Positions 1-8,781 of a DNA stretch of 64,000 nucleotides are shown piece by piece. This stretch comes from CBDCVY01 sp965223245 (GTDB lineage: Bacteria; Nitrospinota; Nitrospinia; Nitrospinales; Nitrospinaceae): positions 372,001 through 436,000 of the forward strand of contig CBDCVY010000013.1 in the NCBI GenBank assembly GCA_965223245.1, read 5' to 3'. The notes beneath the pieces were generated by a model. It saw only the letters and a list, made by a program, of their open reading frames with translations, was not told the origin of the DNA and ran no database searches. Positions within the stretch are counted from its first letter, which is position 1; each line of letters opens with the position of its first letter. The position numbers and the translations under genes were made by a program.

Positions 1-630
1 AATTTGAATGGTGTCAACTATTCTGATTTAAAAATGGATTCTGATTTTAAAGAATTAATCATAAAATTAGAGAGATTCTCACCATCAAACCTCAAAACTA
101 AAGAAGGAAAATTAGTGTTTTGGATAAACGTCTATAACATTATGGCAGTAAAAATGATTTTAGATAATTATCCCTTGGACAGCATCAAAGACGCTGGCAG
201 CTTTCTGACTTCTGTTTGGAATAAACCGGTAGGTGTCGTTGGAGGAAAAGAGAGAACTCTAAATGAAATTGAACATGAAATTCTAAGAAAAATGGGGGAA
301 CCGCGAATTCATGTTGCTATTGTATGTGCTTCAGTTAGTTGTCCTGACCTTAGAGCGGAAGCGTATACAAAAGAAAAACTTAATGAGCAATTGGATGACC
401 AAGTCCGTAAATTTTTAGCCAATCCTACAAAAGGAATTCGACTGGATAAATCTGCTCAGGAAGTACATATTTCATCCATTTTTGATTGGTTTGAAGAAGA
501 TTTTAATTCCCAAGGAGGGGTATTAAAGTTTATCCGACGTTATGCTCCTGAAGCTGTTCAAAAAGAACTTTCCAAAAAAAAATACGACATAGAGCATTTA
601 GATTATAACTGGGATTTAAATAAAATCTAA
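1..630 (+). CDS. DUF547 domain protein (5' end outside window)
   Basis: The frame is open from the first base, so the gene starts left of the window; 209 residues are visible. The protein matches the DUF547 family: an FWINVYNIMAVKMIL block, a segment around WNKPVGVVGG, the strongly conserved VCASVSCPDLR stretch and a C-terminal IFDWFEEDF block. No biochemical role is established for DUF547, although its conserved Asn, Ser and Cys positions have been read as an enzyme-like core. No signal peptide can be judged because the N-terminus is missing. It converges on the minus-strand repeat protein, with an inverted repeat between them. Confidence 0.85.
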   Translation, partial: NLNGVNYSDLKMDSDFKELIIKLERFSPSNLKTKEGKLVFWINVYNIMAVKMILDNYPLDSIKDAGSFLTSVWNKPVGVVGGKERTLNEIEHEILRKMGEPRIHVAIVCASVSCPDLRAEAYTKEKLNEQLDDQVRKFLANPTKGIRLDKSAQEVHISSIFDWFEEDFNSQGGVLKFIRRYAPEAVQKELSKKKYDIEHLDYNWDLNKI

Positions 631-662
631 ATTCTACATTTAGAAAAGAGGTAAGGTAAGAA

Positions 663-699
663 TCCAAGACAGATCTAAAAAATCGAGATCTGTCTTGGA
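663..699. terminator. Bidirectional hairpin between convergent genes
   Basis: A perfect 14-bp inverted repeat, TCCAAGACAGATCT and its complement at 663-676 and 686-699, has a 9-nt loop. It lies between the stop of the DUF547 gene (630) and the stop of the convergent repeat protein (706). The flanks are only moderately T-rich on either strand, so it looks like a shared terminator or 3'-end stabilising hairpin, not a textbook intrinsic terminator. Confidence 0.6.
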
Positions 700-705
700 A
701 ACATT

Positions 706-1698
706 TTATTCAGTTTGAAATAAGCCTCCGGCCCGCCAGTCATAAATACCATTAACGCTTCGATTATGACCACCACTGACACTGGACCAAAATCCATTGG
801 CTGCATTGTTGCGTCCTCCGCTGACACTGGCATTATTTTCTCCTGCAGTATTGTTTAATCCACCACTGACGCTGGACCAAGCAGAGTTTGCTGTATTCTC
901 ACTGCCACCACTTACACTGGAACTTTGGCCACTGGAAAGGTTTTCTCTGCCTCCACTAACACTAGAAGTTACTGCGGTTGCTTGGTTGAGGAATCCACCA
1001 GTGACTACCGCAGTGAAACCACTGGCAAGGTTTCTTTGGCCTCCGATTACAGAGGACCCGCCATTGCTTGCTATATTGAGTTGGCCGCTGATAGCACTAC
1101 TATTGGGTCCAGATATAATATTATTAGAACCAGAAACAATTCCTCCATAGCTGGAATAATTATGACCTGCACCAACTATAATATTATGAGATCCGGATTT
1201 GTCTGAAAGTGGCAAACCACCTGGATTATAGGGAAAGATTTCTTCATTGTACCCCACAATCAAATTACCCAATCCATTGACCATAGGTGGTTCTTCATCT
1301 ACACCTCCTGATGTTGTTCCCAGGCCACTAATAATTTGAACATTGACGCCTTCAAAAATAATAGTGTCCCCATCTCGGGTTACCCCCTGGAATATGGTGA
1401 GTAGATCTTTCAGCTTAGTTACGCTTTTATTCAACGTTTGAATTGAGTTAGAGTTGGCTGAGACGCGGGATGCCAAGCTGCCGATAGCTTCTTTTAGACT
1501 CTCATCATTCGTTTGTAGTCTTTTTATCTGATTTGATTGAAATATATTTTCTTCTTTTAGTTTTCTAACTTGGGTCTCAAGGACTTTTACTCTTTTTTCC
1601 AGATCATCAGTTAAAGCTGTTGCAGAATTGGCTGCACTAGCTGAACTTCCCCAAAAAATACAAAAAAGTATAAAAAAATAAACTGTGAGCTTTTTCAT
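706..1698 (-). CDS. Secreted coiled-coil protein with YadA-head-like SVSGG repeats
   Basis: This 330-residue protein has three parts. A Sec signal peptide (MKKLTVYFFILFCIFWGSSASA) is followed by a heptad-rich coiled coil at about residues 30-102, with Leu, Val and Ile spaced in sevens. From about residue 172 to 318 come roughly 14-15-residue repeats of the form SSVSGGxxNxAxG, like the left-handed beta-roll head of trimeric autotransporter adhesins. The order is reversed compared with YadA, where the head precedes the stalk, and there is no C-terminal YadA-type barrel anchor. The protein ends YDWRAGGLFQTE. I chose the start at 1698 because GGAGGAG lies 8 nt upstream; an upstream ATG at 1740 would bury the signal peptide. 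It is likely an exported, possibly trimeric, surface or matrix protein. Function unknown. Confidence 0.75.
   Translation of the reverse strand: MKKLTVYFFILFCIFWGSSASAANSATALTDDLEKRVKVLETQVRKLKEENIFQSNQIKRLQTNDESLKEAIGSLASRVSANSNSIQTLNKSVTKLKDLLTIFQGVTRDGDTIIFEGVNVQIISGLGTTSGGVDEEPPMVNGLGNLIVGYNEEIFPYNPGGLPLSDKSGSHNIIVGAGHNYSSYGGIVSGSNNIISGPNSSAISGQLNIASNGGSSVIGGQRNLASGFTAVVTGGFLNQATAVTSSVSGGRENLSSGQSSSVSGGSENTANSAWSSVSGGLNNTAGENNASVSGGRNNAANGFWSSVSGGHNRSVNGIYDWRAGGLFQTE
745..1185 (-). repeat. In-frame tandem repeat region (SSVSGG units)
   Basis: About ten degenerate units of 42-45 bp encode the glycine, serine and asparagine-rich repeats of the secreted coiled-coil protein. The protein pattern is far better conserved than the DNA, and unit length varies a little. 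These are therefore old protein repeats, not a recent tandem expansion or a CRISPR-like array. Confidence 0.7.
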
Positions 1699-1885
1699 AA
1701 CTTTATCTCCTCCCGAGCAAAATAAACTCATGGTATCCATTTATGAATTACTGAATTGAAAGTTTGCTATCTCAATTATGTTTCAAATATTTGGTTCTAG
1801 AGAATTTTAATGAGGTTTTATTTAAAATGATAATAAAAAATAAAAATATAGGAGTGAGGGGAGAAAGAGTAGCGAAAAATAGAGG

Positions 1886-1920
1886 AGGTGGAGAGGCAAG
1901 GGCACTTACTCTCTCCACCT
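1886..1920 (-). terminator. Hairpin downstream of ftsZ, end of the dcw operon
   Basis: A perfect 10-bp stem (AGGTGGAGAG and CTCTCCACCT at 1886-1895 and 1911-1920) with a 15-nt loop lies 38 bp past the ftsZ stop. On the minus strand it is followed by CCTCTATTTTT, so the T-tract is displaced by a few bases. It is the probable terminator of the cell-wall operon. Confidence 0.6.
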
Positions 1921-1957
1921 AAAAAATCGAATTTTAAAATAGACCTAACCTGAAGAT

Positions 1958-3148
1958 TTAGTCAGCATTCTTTCTTAAAAAAGTAGGAATGTCTGTGTTC
2001 TCCCTGTCTCTTAGTATTTCAGGAGCTTCCTGACAAATAGAATCAGCTAATTGCTTTAAACTACCTCGAACATAAGTAGGTAATTGCCTGGATTCCTCGG
2101 TTTGTAAATCACCACCCACAACTTTTTTTAAGGGCATGGGTTTGGCTTGGGTTTGAGCAAAGTGCTCTTCTTTTTCTTTTTTATCTTCTTCTTCGAAGCC
2201 TGTTGCGATTACTGTAACCCTCATTTCATCTTTCATTTCTGGTTCAATAACAGCCCCAAAAATAATATGTGCATCATTGTGGGCACTTTTGTGAATTAAG
2301 GTTGCCGATTCATTGACATCATGGAGAGTTAAACTTTCTCCACCGGTAATGTTAATTAAGATACCGCGAGCTCCATCAACAGTAGCTTCATCCAATAGGG
2401 GGCTGGAGATCGCCTTTTGTGCTGCTTCAATGGCACGGTTTTCTCCAGTGGCGGACCCACTTCCCATCAAAGCCTTACCCATTCCGGACATAATGGTTTT
2501 AACATCTGCAAAGTCCAGATTTATCAATCCGGGAATGACAATGAGATCGGATATACTTGAAACCGCTTGCCGAAGTACATCATCCGCTTGAGAAAAAGCA
2601 TCGGTTAACGAAGTTTGTCTACCAATAAAACTCAACAGCTTTTGATTGGGAATTACAATGAGGGTATCTACCGCTTGCTGTAATTCCTGTATACCTTCTT
2701 CAGCTTGAATTTGTCTCCGCTTTCCCTCGAACAGAAATGGTCGGGTGACCACGCCTACGGTAAGGGCACCGACATCCCTTGCAATATCAGCAATAATGGG
2801 GGCACCACCTGTTCCTGTGCCTCCTCCCATTCCTGCAGTTATGAAAACCATGTCAGCTCCGTCTAGCATATCTCGGATTTGATCCTGGCTTTCTTCTGCT
2901 GATTGCCGGCCTATTTCAGGATTGGACCCAGCACCCAGACCTTTGGTGACTTGGGAACCGACTTGAATTTTCTGCGGACAAGGGGATGAGTCCAAAGCTT
3001 GTATATCTGTATTTGCAATAATAAATTCGACACCTTGGATGTTGGATACCACCATCGAGTTGACCGCGTTGGTGCCACCACCACCCACTCCAATAACTTT
3101 AATGCAGGCAGTATATTCGTTATCTAATTCAAATTCGATCATGCCCAT
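1958..3148 (-). CDS. ftsZ: Cell division protein FtsZ
   Basis: FtsZ is the tubulin-like GTPase that forms the cytokinetic ring. The 396-residue protein has the N-terminal GVGGGGTNAVN nucleotide-binding loop at about residue 20, the tubulin signature GGGTGTGG at 108-115, and the conserved tail DIPTFLRKNAD, which binds FtsA and other partners. The linker before the tail is about 60 residues, charged and of low complexity, as usual. Two starts are possible: ATG at 3148 lies close behind GAGGAG, while ATG at 3142 has the better spacing of about 9 nt. It is the last gene of the dcw operon, 20 bp after ftsA, and a hairpin follows it. Confidence 0.98.
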   Translation of the reverse strand: MGMIEFELDNEYTACIKVIGVGGGGTNAVNSMVVSNIQGVEFIIANTDIQALDSSPCPQKIQVGSQVTKGLGAGSNPEIGRQSAEESQDQIRDMLDGADMVFITAGMGGGTGTGGAPIIADIARDVGALTVGVVTRPFLFEGKRRQIQAEEGIQELQQAVDTLIVIPNQKLLSFIGRQTSLTDAFSQADDVLRQAVSSISDLIVIPGLINLDFADVKTIMSGMGKALMGSGSATGENRAIEAAQKAISSPLLDEATVDGARGILINITGGESLTLHDVNESATLIHKSAHNDAHIIFGAVIEPEMKDEMRVTVIATGFEEEDKKEKEEHFAQTQAKPMPLKKVVGGDLQTEESRQLPTYVRGSLKQLADSICQEAPEILRDRENTDIPTFLRKNAD

Positions 3149-3168
3149 TTTCTCCTCTATTTAACGTA

Positions 3169-4401
3169 CTAAAAAAATTCGTCCATCCAGCGTTTCATAC
3201 GACTTAAAATTTTTTCAAACAAATTGCGTCCCTGAAGTTCAGTAGACTTGCCTTCTTTGTGTGTGCGGACTCCGTACATAATGAGCCCAGTGCTGGTGGC
3301 GTAAATTGGGTTGTTGACTACATCGACCAACCCTCCCAAACCTCTCGGAATTCCAACCCGGACAGGCATTTGAAATACTTGTTCGGCAAGATCGGCAAGA
3401 CCCTGCATACATGCAGTACCGCCGGTAAATACAACTCCAGAAGAAATGCTTTCCTGAAATCCTGAATTTTGGATTTCGTGATTCAAAATTTCGAACATTT
3501 CGCGTGTGCGTGCTTCAATAATTTCGCTCAAAATTTGGCGTGAGATAAAAATCGAATTTCTTCCTCCCACGCTTGAAACTTCAATGTTTTCATCTTCAGT
3601 AACCAGGGGAGAGTAGGCGCAACCGTAGGCATGTTTAATTTTTTCCGCTTCGGCATTGGGGGTGCGCAAACCAATGGCAATATCATTGGTCACCTGCGCT
3701 CCGGCAATGGCAAGAACCGAGGTGTGCTTAATGGCTCCCTGGTAGAAGATCGCCAGGTCTGAGGTGCCTCCACCGATGTCGATCAATCCAACGCCTAATT
3801 CTTTTTCATCGTTGGATAAAACCGCTTCACTGGAAGCGAGCTGTTCCAGGACAATATCTTGAACACCTAGTCCAGCTTTGTTGACGCATTTTACTATATT
3901 TTGAGCAGAAGTTACAGCAGCAGTTACAATATGTACTTTGGCTTCCAGTCGAATTCCCGACATTCCGATCGGAGACTTAATTCCATCCTGGTTATCCACG
4001 ATAAATTCTTGGGGTAAAATATGAATGACCTCTCGATCAAGTGGAATCGCTATGGCTTTTGCTGCTTCAATAACGCGTTCCACGTCATTTTCGTCGATCT
4101 CGCTTCCCTTTACAGCAATAATGCCGTGACTGTTCATACTTTTTATATGGCCCCCTGCGATTCCTACAAATACAGAATCAATTTCAGTACCGGCCATTAA
4201 TTCTGCTTCTTCAACAGCACTTTTTATTGATTCCACAGTACCTTCAATATTGACCACCACGCCTTTTCTAAGACCACGGGAAGGGGATTGGCCTAGCCCA
4301 ATGATTTCTATCTCCCCTTGAGGACTGACTTCGGCAATTATGCAGCAAATTTTAGTTGTGCCTATATCTAGTCCTACTATAAAATTATTTTTCTTGGACA
4401 T
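3169..4401 (-). CDS. ftsA: Cell division protein FtsA
   Basis: FtsA is the actin-like ATPase that tethers FtsZ filaments to the inner membrane. The 410-residue protein begins with the phosphate-1 loop VGLDIGTTKICC, has the SHS2/1C subdomain with VFVGIAGGHIKS, a phosphate-2 motif GLIDIGGGTSDLAIF and an adenosine motif VFTGGTACMQGL. The C-terminal stretch LFEKILSRMKRWMDEFF is an amphipathic helix of the type that inserts into the membrane. It lies 18 bp after ftsQ and 20 bp before ftsZ, the usual order. Confidence 0.98.
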   Translation of the reverse strand: MSKKNNFIVGLDIGTTKICCIIAEVSPQGEIEIIGLGQSPSRGLRKGVVVNIEGTVESIKSAVEEAELMAGTEIDSVFVGIAGGHIKSMNSHGIIAVKGSEIDENDVERVIEAAKAIAIPLDREVIHILPQEFIVDNQDGIKSPIGMSGIRLEAKVHIVTAAVTSAQNIVKCVNKAGLGVQDIVLEQLASSEAVLSNDEKELGVGLIDIGGGTSDLAIFYQGAIKHTSVLAIAGAQVTNDIAIGLRTPNAEAEKIKHAYGCAYSPLVTEDENIEVSSVGGRNSIFISRQILSEIIEARTREMFEILNHEIQNSGFQESISSGVVFTGGTACMQGLADLAEQVFQMPVRVGIPRGLGGLVDVVNNPIYATSTGLIMYGVRTHKEGKSTELQGRNLFEKILSRMKRWMDEFF

Positions 4402-4419
4402 GTGTGTCCCCTCTCCAAA

Positions 4420-5310
4420 TTATAAATTGCGAGTTTTGTGGATTGATCCCACATCATCCACTCGCTTGATCACAACTTTATCTTTAAAAGATAGATCAAT
4501 ATATTGAATCCCTTTTAATGTTGGCTGAGCTACCCTAAAAATTGTTTTTAGGTTATTAAACCCTTCTTGAATCCGGTCAACAGAAATATGAAGTTTTATC
4601 TTCTCAAAACGAGATTGGAAAACAAGATTGTTGAGACCCTTAAATTCAAGACGGTCAATGGGGTCATTTCTAAAAATATCCATCCGATTTAAATGATGCA
4701 TTGCGTTTAAACCTTCAGTCATTCCTTCAATAGCAAGTGGCTCACCAAAGTTAAAGCTATTAATGTTCGCTCCTGTAATTAATGGGAGTTTGTTATGATT
4801 TTTCTCAGCAGGAGCAATGAGGACTCCGTAGTTGTCCATTAAATAAATTTTGTCTAATTTAATTAATGCGTAAGGTTGCCTTTCTTGAATTGCAATATGT
4901 ATGGTCTGAGGAAATTTGCGAACCACAATCACATTTCGAACCCAAGGATTTTTACTTAATGAATCTGTTATTGAGGGTAAGTCCAATTTGAAAATATTTT
5001 GTCCGGAGATAGGTTGCGCCCAGTTGTCTAATGTTCTTTTTTCTATTACTTCATTTCCTGAAAAAATAACTTTCGCAATATTGAATTTAGGAGATGTGGT
5101 GAAAAATAAGTATCCATGGTATAGCCCATAACCTATAGCTACAATGAGGGCCAATTTTCCTAAGCCATCTAAAACAGATTTCACCCAATTCCAGGATACC
5201 TCTCCCTTTTTCACTACTTTTGTTTGCTGTTTTTTTCTTTTAGTTTTCTTTTTCTTTTCAGGAGACTGGTTCCAGATTAAATTATTTTGTTTTTTAACTA
5301 ACGTGTGCAT
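4420..5310 (-). CDS. ftsQ: Cell division protein FtsQ/DivIB
   Basis: FtsQ is a bitopic membrane protein that scaffolds the divisome with FtsL and FtsB. The 296-residue protein has a very lysine-rich cytoplasmic N-terminus (KKKKTKRKKQQTKVVKK), one membrane span (LALIVAIGYGLYHGYLFF, about residues 52-69), a POTRA domain starting KFNIAKVIFSGNEVIEKRTL, and the FtsQ beta domain with NPWVRNVIVVRKFPQTIHI. Sequence conservation of this family is low, so the call rests on architecture and on its place between ddl and ftsA. No clear Shine-Dalgarno sequence precedes the start. Confidence 0.95.
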   Translation of the reverse strand: MHTLVKKQNNLIWNQSPEKKKKTKRKKQQTKVVKKGEVSWNWVKSVLDGLGKLALIVAIGYGLYHGYLFFTTSPKFNIAKVIFSGNEVIEKRTLDNWAQPISGQNIFKLDLPSITDSLSKNPWVRNVIVVRKFPQTIHIAIQERQPYALIKLDKIYLMDNYGVLIAPAEKNHNKLPLITGANINSFNFGEPLAIEGMTEGLNAMHHLNRMDIFRNDPIDRLEFKGLNNLVFQSRFEKIKLHISVDRIQEGFNNLKTIFRVAQPTLKGIQYIDLSFKDKVVIKRVDDVGSIHKTRNL

Positions 5311-5338
5311 TGGTTTCTCAATAAATCAGTTTTTATGG

Positions 5339-6262
5339 TTAATTCATATAATCTAAACTTGCGGTTTTAGTTATTTGGACTACTAATTCTTCAAAATCCA
5401 TTCCCGATTGCTTTGCGGCCATAGGTAATAAGCTTGTAGGCGTCATACCGGGAATAGTATTCATTTCCAGGACAAATGGTGTCCCGTTTTCATCCAAAAT
5501 AAAATCAACTCGTGGAAATCCTCTGCCTTTAAGAGCGTGAAAAACTTCAATTGAATATTGACGACATCTCTTTGTGTCCTCTTCAGTTATATCTGCAGGG
5601 CAGAAGTATTGAGTTTTTCCTTTTGTGTATTTCGCCTCGTAATCGTAAAACCCGGATTTGGGTTCAATTTGAACAATGGGTAAAGGTTGATCCTGATGCA
5701 TTCCAACTGCTAATTGTTTTCCTTGAATAAATTTTTCTACTAAGACTTCTTTTGAATATTTAAATGCCAGGTCTAAGGCAGGAAGCCATTGACTTTCTTT
5801 TTCCACAATACTTACTCCCAGGCTTGACCCCTGGTCCGGTGGTTTAACAACCACTGGCAAATCTATAGTCCTGGATTGAGTTTTTAAATTATTAACTGTA
5901 AAAACCTGATAGGGAGCTGAGGGAATTCCTTTTGCTTCTAAAATTTCTTTCGTGATAATTTTGTTATAAGCCATAGAGCTTCCTAACACTCCTGATCCCG
6001 TATAAGGTATTTTTAAATACTCTAATAATCCTTGAATAGTCCCATCCTCCCCAAAAGTTCCATGTAAAGCGAGAAAGGCAATTTCGATCTTTTTGTCGAT
6101 TAAGGTGGTAGCTACCTTATTGTCTACATCAATGGAAATAACCTTGAAGCCTTTATTCTGCAAGGCTTGAAAAACTTCCTTGCCTGAAGTCAAAGAAATT
6201 TCACGTTCTGGAGAAAGACCACCCATTAAAACTCCTATAGTTTTGTCTTCCAAGTTTTTCAA
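5339..6262 (-). CDS. ddl: D-alanine--D-alanine ligase
   Basis: This ATP-grasp enzyme makes the D-Ala-D-Ala dipeptide used by MurF. It is 307 residues, the DdlB length. Visible motifs are GGLSPEREISLTSG near the N-terminus, HGTFGEDGTIQGLLE, the ATP loop PPDQGSSLGVSIV, and the metal-binding end PRVDFILDENGTPFVLEMNT followed by PGMTPTSLLP. The catalytic Glu, Ser and Tyr region appears intact. It sits 12 bp after murB and 28 bp before ftsQ in the dcw operon. Confidence 0.97.
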   Translation of the reverse strand: MKNLEDKTIGVLMGGLSPEREISLTSGKEVFQALQNKGFKVISIDVDNKVATTLIDKKIEIAFLALHGTFGEDGTIQGLLEYLKIPYTGSGVLGSSMAYNKIITKEILEAKGIPSAPYQVFTVNNLKTQSRTIDLPVVVKPPDQGSSLGVSIVEKESQWLPALDLAFKYSKEVLVEKFIQGKQLAVGMHQDQPLPIVQIEPKSGFYDYEAKYTKGKTQYFCPADITEEDTKRCRQYSIEVFHALKGRGFPRVDFILDENGTPFVLEMNTIPGMTPTSLLPMAAKQSGMDFEELVVQITKTASLDYMN

Positions 6263-6274
6263 TCACAAACCTTT

Positions 6275-7336
6275 CTAGGATTCATCCCCTACAATAATTA
6301 CTTCCGGGTTAAGATGAATTCCCGAATCTCTTTTTACAGCGGTTTGTATTTGCTTAATTAACTTCAATACTTCCTCTGCTTTTGCCATGCCATGATTCAC
6401 AATAAAATTTGCATGTTTAATGGAAACCCCCGCATCTCCAATGCGATAACCTTTTAAACCCGCCTCTTCAATTAGTTTGCCGGCCGCTTTTTCTTTGGGG
6501 TTTTTAAAAACTGACCCGGTGTTTGGCAAAGTTAAGGGTTGTTTTTGACGTCTGCGGTTTAAATGCCGCTCAATTCCATTTTGAATATTTATTAATTCAC
6601 CTTTCTTCAATTCCAATTCAGCTTTAACAATGATTCCTTCAGGGCTTGGAAATGTAGTTTTTCTGTATTCAAAAACTAAATCATCGCGATTGAGTGTTTC
6701 GAGATTCCCATCAGGTGTAATGCGAGTGATGGACTTTACGAGTTGGCAAATTTCTGTCCCATCGGCTCCCGCATTCATGATTAATGCACCTCCAAGAGAA
6801 CCTGGGATGCCAACTAAGTCTTCCATTCCGGTTAAAGAATAACGCGCTAGGGATTTGACCAGATAGGACATCTTGGTTCCGGCTCCAACTTCAATCGTTG
6901 CAATTTCTTCTCCTCGGTCATTCTTTGAAAAAAGAGGGTTTCCGATCCATCGAAAACCTTCTTCTATAGAAACAACGATTCCCCTAATTCCTTTGTCCCT
7001 AACCACTAGATTTGTTCCCTCTCCAAGGATAAATATGGGCAATTCCCCGGCATTGCGAAAAATGGTTTGTAAATCATCAATATTCTTTGGGATGATAAAT
7101 AAATCAGCAGGCCCTCCAACACGGAGCGATGTATGTTGGGACATTAATTCATTATGAAAAACTTTTCCTTGAATTTTATTAAGCCAAGAAATATTTGGAT
7201 GCATAACTGATCTCTTAAAAATGGTTCTCCCTAAAATGGTTTTAGGAGTTTGAGTAAGTGTTAGCAGGGAAGGGCGTTGCCCATACTGCCGGTGCGCAAA
7301 TTGGATTAAATGTGTTTTCCAAGGATCATTTAACAT
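6275..7336 (-). CDS. murB: UDP-N-acetylenolpyruvoylglucosamine reductase MurB
   Basis: MurB is the FAD and NADPH-dependent enzyme that reduces enolpyruvyl-UDP-GlcNAc to UDP-MurNAc. Motifs include TSLRVGGPADLFI, LGEGTNLVVRD, the FAD-loop GIPGSLGGALIMNAGADG, YRKTTFP, the active-site serine loop PNTGSVFKNP, and a C-terminal NPEVIIVG carrying the catalytic Glu. I place the start at 7336 (353 residues) because AAAGGA lies 9-10 nt upstream and the gene then overlaps murC by 7 nt. This leaves about 45 residues ahead of the usual MurB start, which would correspond to the ATG at 7204. The extension has no recognisable domain. Confidence 0.95.
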   Translation of the reverse strand: MLNDPWKTHLIQFAHRQYGQRPSLLTLTQTPKTILGRTIFKRSVMHPNISWLNKIQGKVFHNELMSQHTSLRVGGPADLFIIPKNIDDLQTIFRNAGELPIFILGEGTNLVVRDKGIRGIVVSIEEGFRWIGNPLFSKNDRGEEIATIEVGAGTKMSYLVKSLARYSLTGMEDLVGIPGSLGGALIMNAGADGTEICQLVKSITRITPDGNLETLNRDDLVFEYRKTTFPSPEGIIVKAELELKKGELINIQNGIERHLNRRRQKQPLTLPNTGSVFKNPKEKAAGKLIEEAGLKGYRIGDAGVSIKHANFIVNHGMAKAEEVLKLIKQIQTAVKRDSGIHLNPEVIIVGDES

Positions 7337-8748
7337 GAAAGAATGTCCTTTCCTGGCTCCCCGGAGCATAATCGCTCAGGCAGGTTGACGAGTAAGTCTT
7401 GTCCTAATTTCCAAACATTGCCGGCCCCTAAGGTCAAAAATACATCTCCCGGTCGAAGAGTTTGAGACAAGTGAGTTAGTGTTTCGTTTTGAGTTTCGAT
7501 TAATTCAACATGTTTATGGCCAAACTTTTTAACGCCCTCAGAAATTAATCCAGCATGAATACCTTTGATAGGCTCCTCTCCTGCGGGAAATATTGAGTTA
7601 ATGATCAAATAATCTGCATCGTTAAAAGAAGACCAAAACTGCTCTAACAAAGTTTGTGTTCTTGAATACCGGTGAGGTTGAAAGACTACGATAGATCTTC
7701 TATGCGGCCATACTTCTTTTAGCGTTTTAAGTGTTACTTGGATTTCCGCGGGGTGGTGGCCATAGTCATCAACGACCACAAAGTTTTCTGAGTTGTGGAT
7801 AATTTCAAATCTTCGTTGTACACCAGAGAAATTTTTTAATGACTGAGTAATCGCCTTAAAGTCCATGTTCAGTTCCATTCCTACGGCAACTGCTGCCAAA
7901 GTATTTAAGACGTTATGACGTCCCGGAGCAATGGAATGTATTTCTCCTAAAGATTTTCCTTGGTAGTCCACCGTAAACCAAGTATCCAATCCATTATTAG
8001 AAATGTCTTTTGCGGTGTAATCCGCTTGGCTGGTTAAACCATAAGTAATGTAACGCTTTTCTAATTGGGGAATGAGGGATTGCAAATTAGGTTCGTCCAA
8101 ACAAAGAATTGAACAGCCGTAAAAGGGAACATTGTTTAAAAATTTCAAAAAAGTTTGTTTTAAATTATCCAATGTTTTGTAATGATCCATGTGTTCTTCG
8201 TCCAGGGTTGTGACAACAGCTATAGTCGGCGATAGTTTTAAAAATGAACCGTCACTTTCATCAGCTTCCGCAACCAAATACTCACTTTCTCCAATTTTGG
8301 CATGACTGCCTGCACTTTTTAGTCTTCCTCCGATGACTACAGTAGGATCAAGGCTGCCACCTGTAAGTACGGTTGCAACCAAAGAAGTTGTTGTAGTTTT
8401 TCCATGGGTTCCTGCAATTGCAATCCCGTATTTCATTCGCATTAATTCAGCCAGCATTTCTGCGCGAGGAATCACCGGAATCATTTGGTCTTTGGCAGCC
8501 AAAACTTCAACGTTGTAAGTTTTTACTGCACTTGAAATAACCACTACTTGGCAACCATCAATGTTTTTAGCATGATGCTCGTATCGAATTTCTGCCCCCA
8601 TTTTTGTTAAATGGTCTGTGACATGAGTTTTGGTTAAATCAGAGCCTGAGACGGTAAACCCTTCATTGATTAAAACTTCAGCGATTCCGCTCATGCCCGA
8701 TCCTCCGATCCCCACAAAATGAATATGTTTTGTTTTTCCTAAAAACAT
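7330..8748 (-). CDS. murC: UDP-N-acetylmuramate--L-alanine ligase MurC
   Basis: MurC adds L-Ala to UDP-MurNAc. The 472-residue protein opens with the Rossmann loop HFVGIGGSGMSGIAEVL, carries the ATP loop AGTHGKTTTTSLVA at about residue 113, the EADESDGSFL motif, the central-domain motif DHYKTLDNLKQTF and a C-terminal VDDYGHHPAEI box with its conserved histidines. Length and motifs match the family. It follows murG by 33 bp and overlaps the chosen murB start by 7 nt, suggesting translational coupling. Confidence 0.98.
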   Translation of the reverse strand: MFLGKTKHIHFVGIGGSGMSGIAEVLINEGFTVSGSDLTKTHVTDHLTKMGAEIRYEHHAKNIDGCQVVVISSAVKTYNVEVLAAKDQMIPVIPRAEMLAELMRMKYGIAIAGTHGKTTTTSLVATVLTGGSLDPTVVIGGRLKSAGSHAKIGESEYLVAEADESDGSFLKLSPTIAVVTTLDEEHMDHYKTLDNLKQTFLKFLNNVPFYGCSILCLDEPNLQSLIPQLEKRYITYGLTSQADYTAKDISNNGLDTWFTVDYQGKSLGEIHSIAPGRHNVLNTLAAVAVGMELNMDFKAITQSLKNFSGVQRRFEIIHNSENFVVVDDYGHHPAEIQVTLKTLKEVWPHRRSIVVFQPHRYSRTQTLLEQFWSSFNDADYLIINSIFPAGEEPIKGIHAGLISEGVKKFGHKHVELIETQNETLTHLSQTLRPGDVFLTLGAGNVWKLGQDLLVNLPERLCSGEPGKDILSC

Positions 8749-8781
8749 TTGATCTGGTCATCTCTTATTTGTTGGCGCCAC

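Noticed and set aside
745..1185. CRISPR-like periodic DNA
   Set aside because: The period is about 42-45 bp but units vary, there are no identical repeats with unique spacers, and all units are in frame inside a secreted protein.
797..1206. Two plus-strand reading frames opposite the SVSGG repeat gene
   Set aside because: They exist only because the repeats on the other strand lack complementary stops. They have no ribosome-binding site and proline-rich or random-looking products.
5144..5356. Phenylalanine-rich plus-strand frame opposite the start of ftsQ
   Set aside because: It is the antisense shadow of the lysine-rich FtsQ N-terminus (AAA/TTT bias) and has no start signal.
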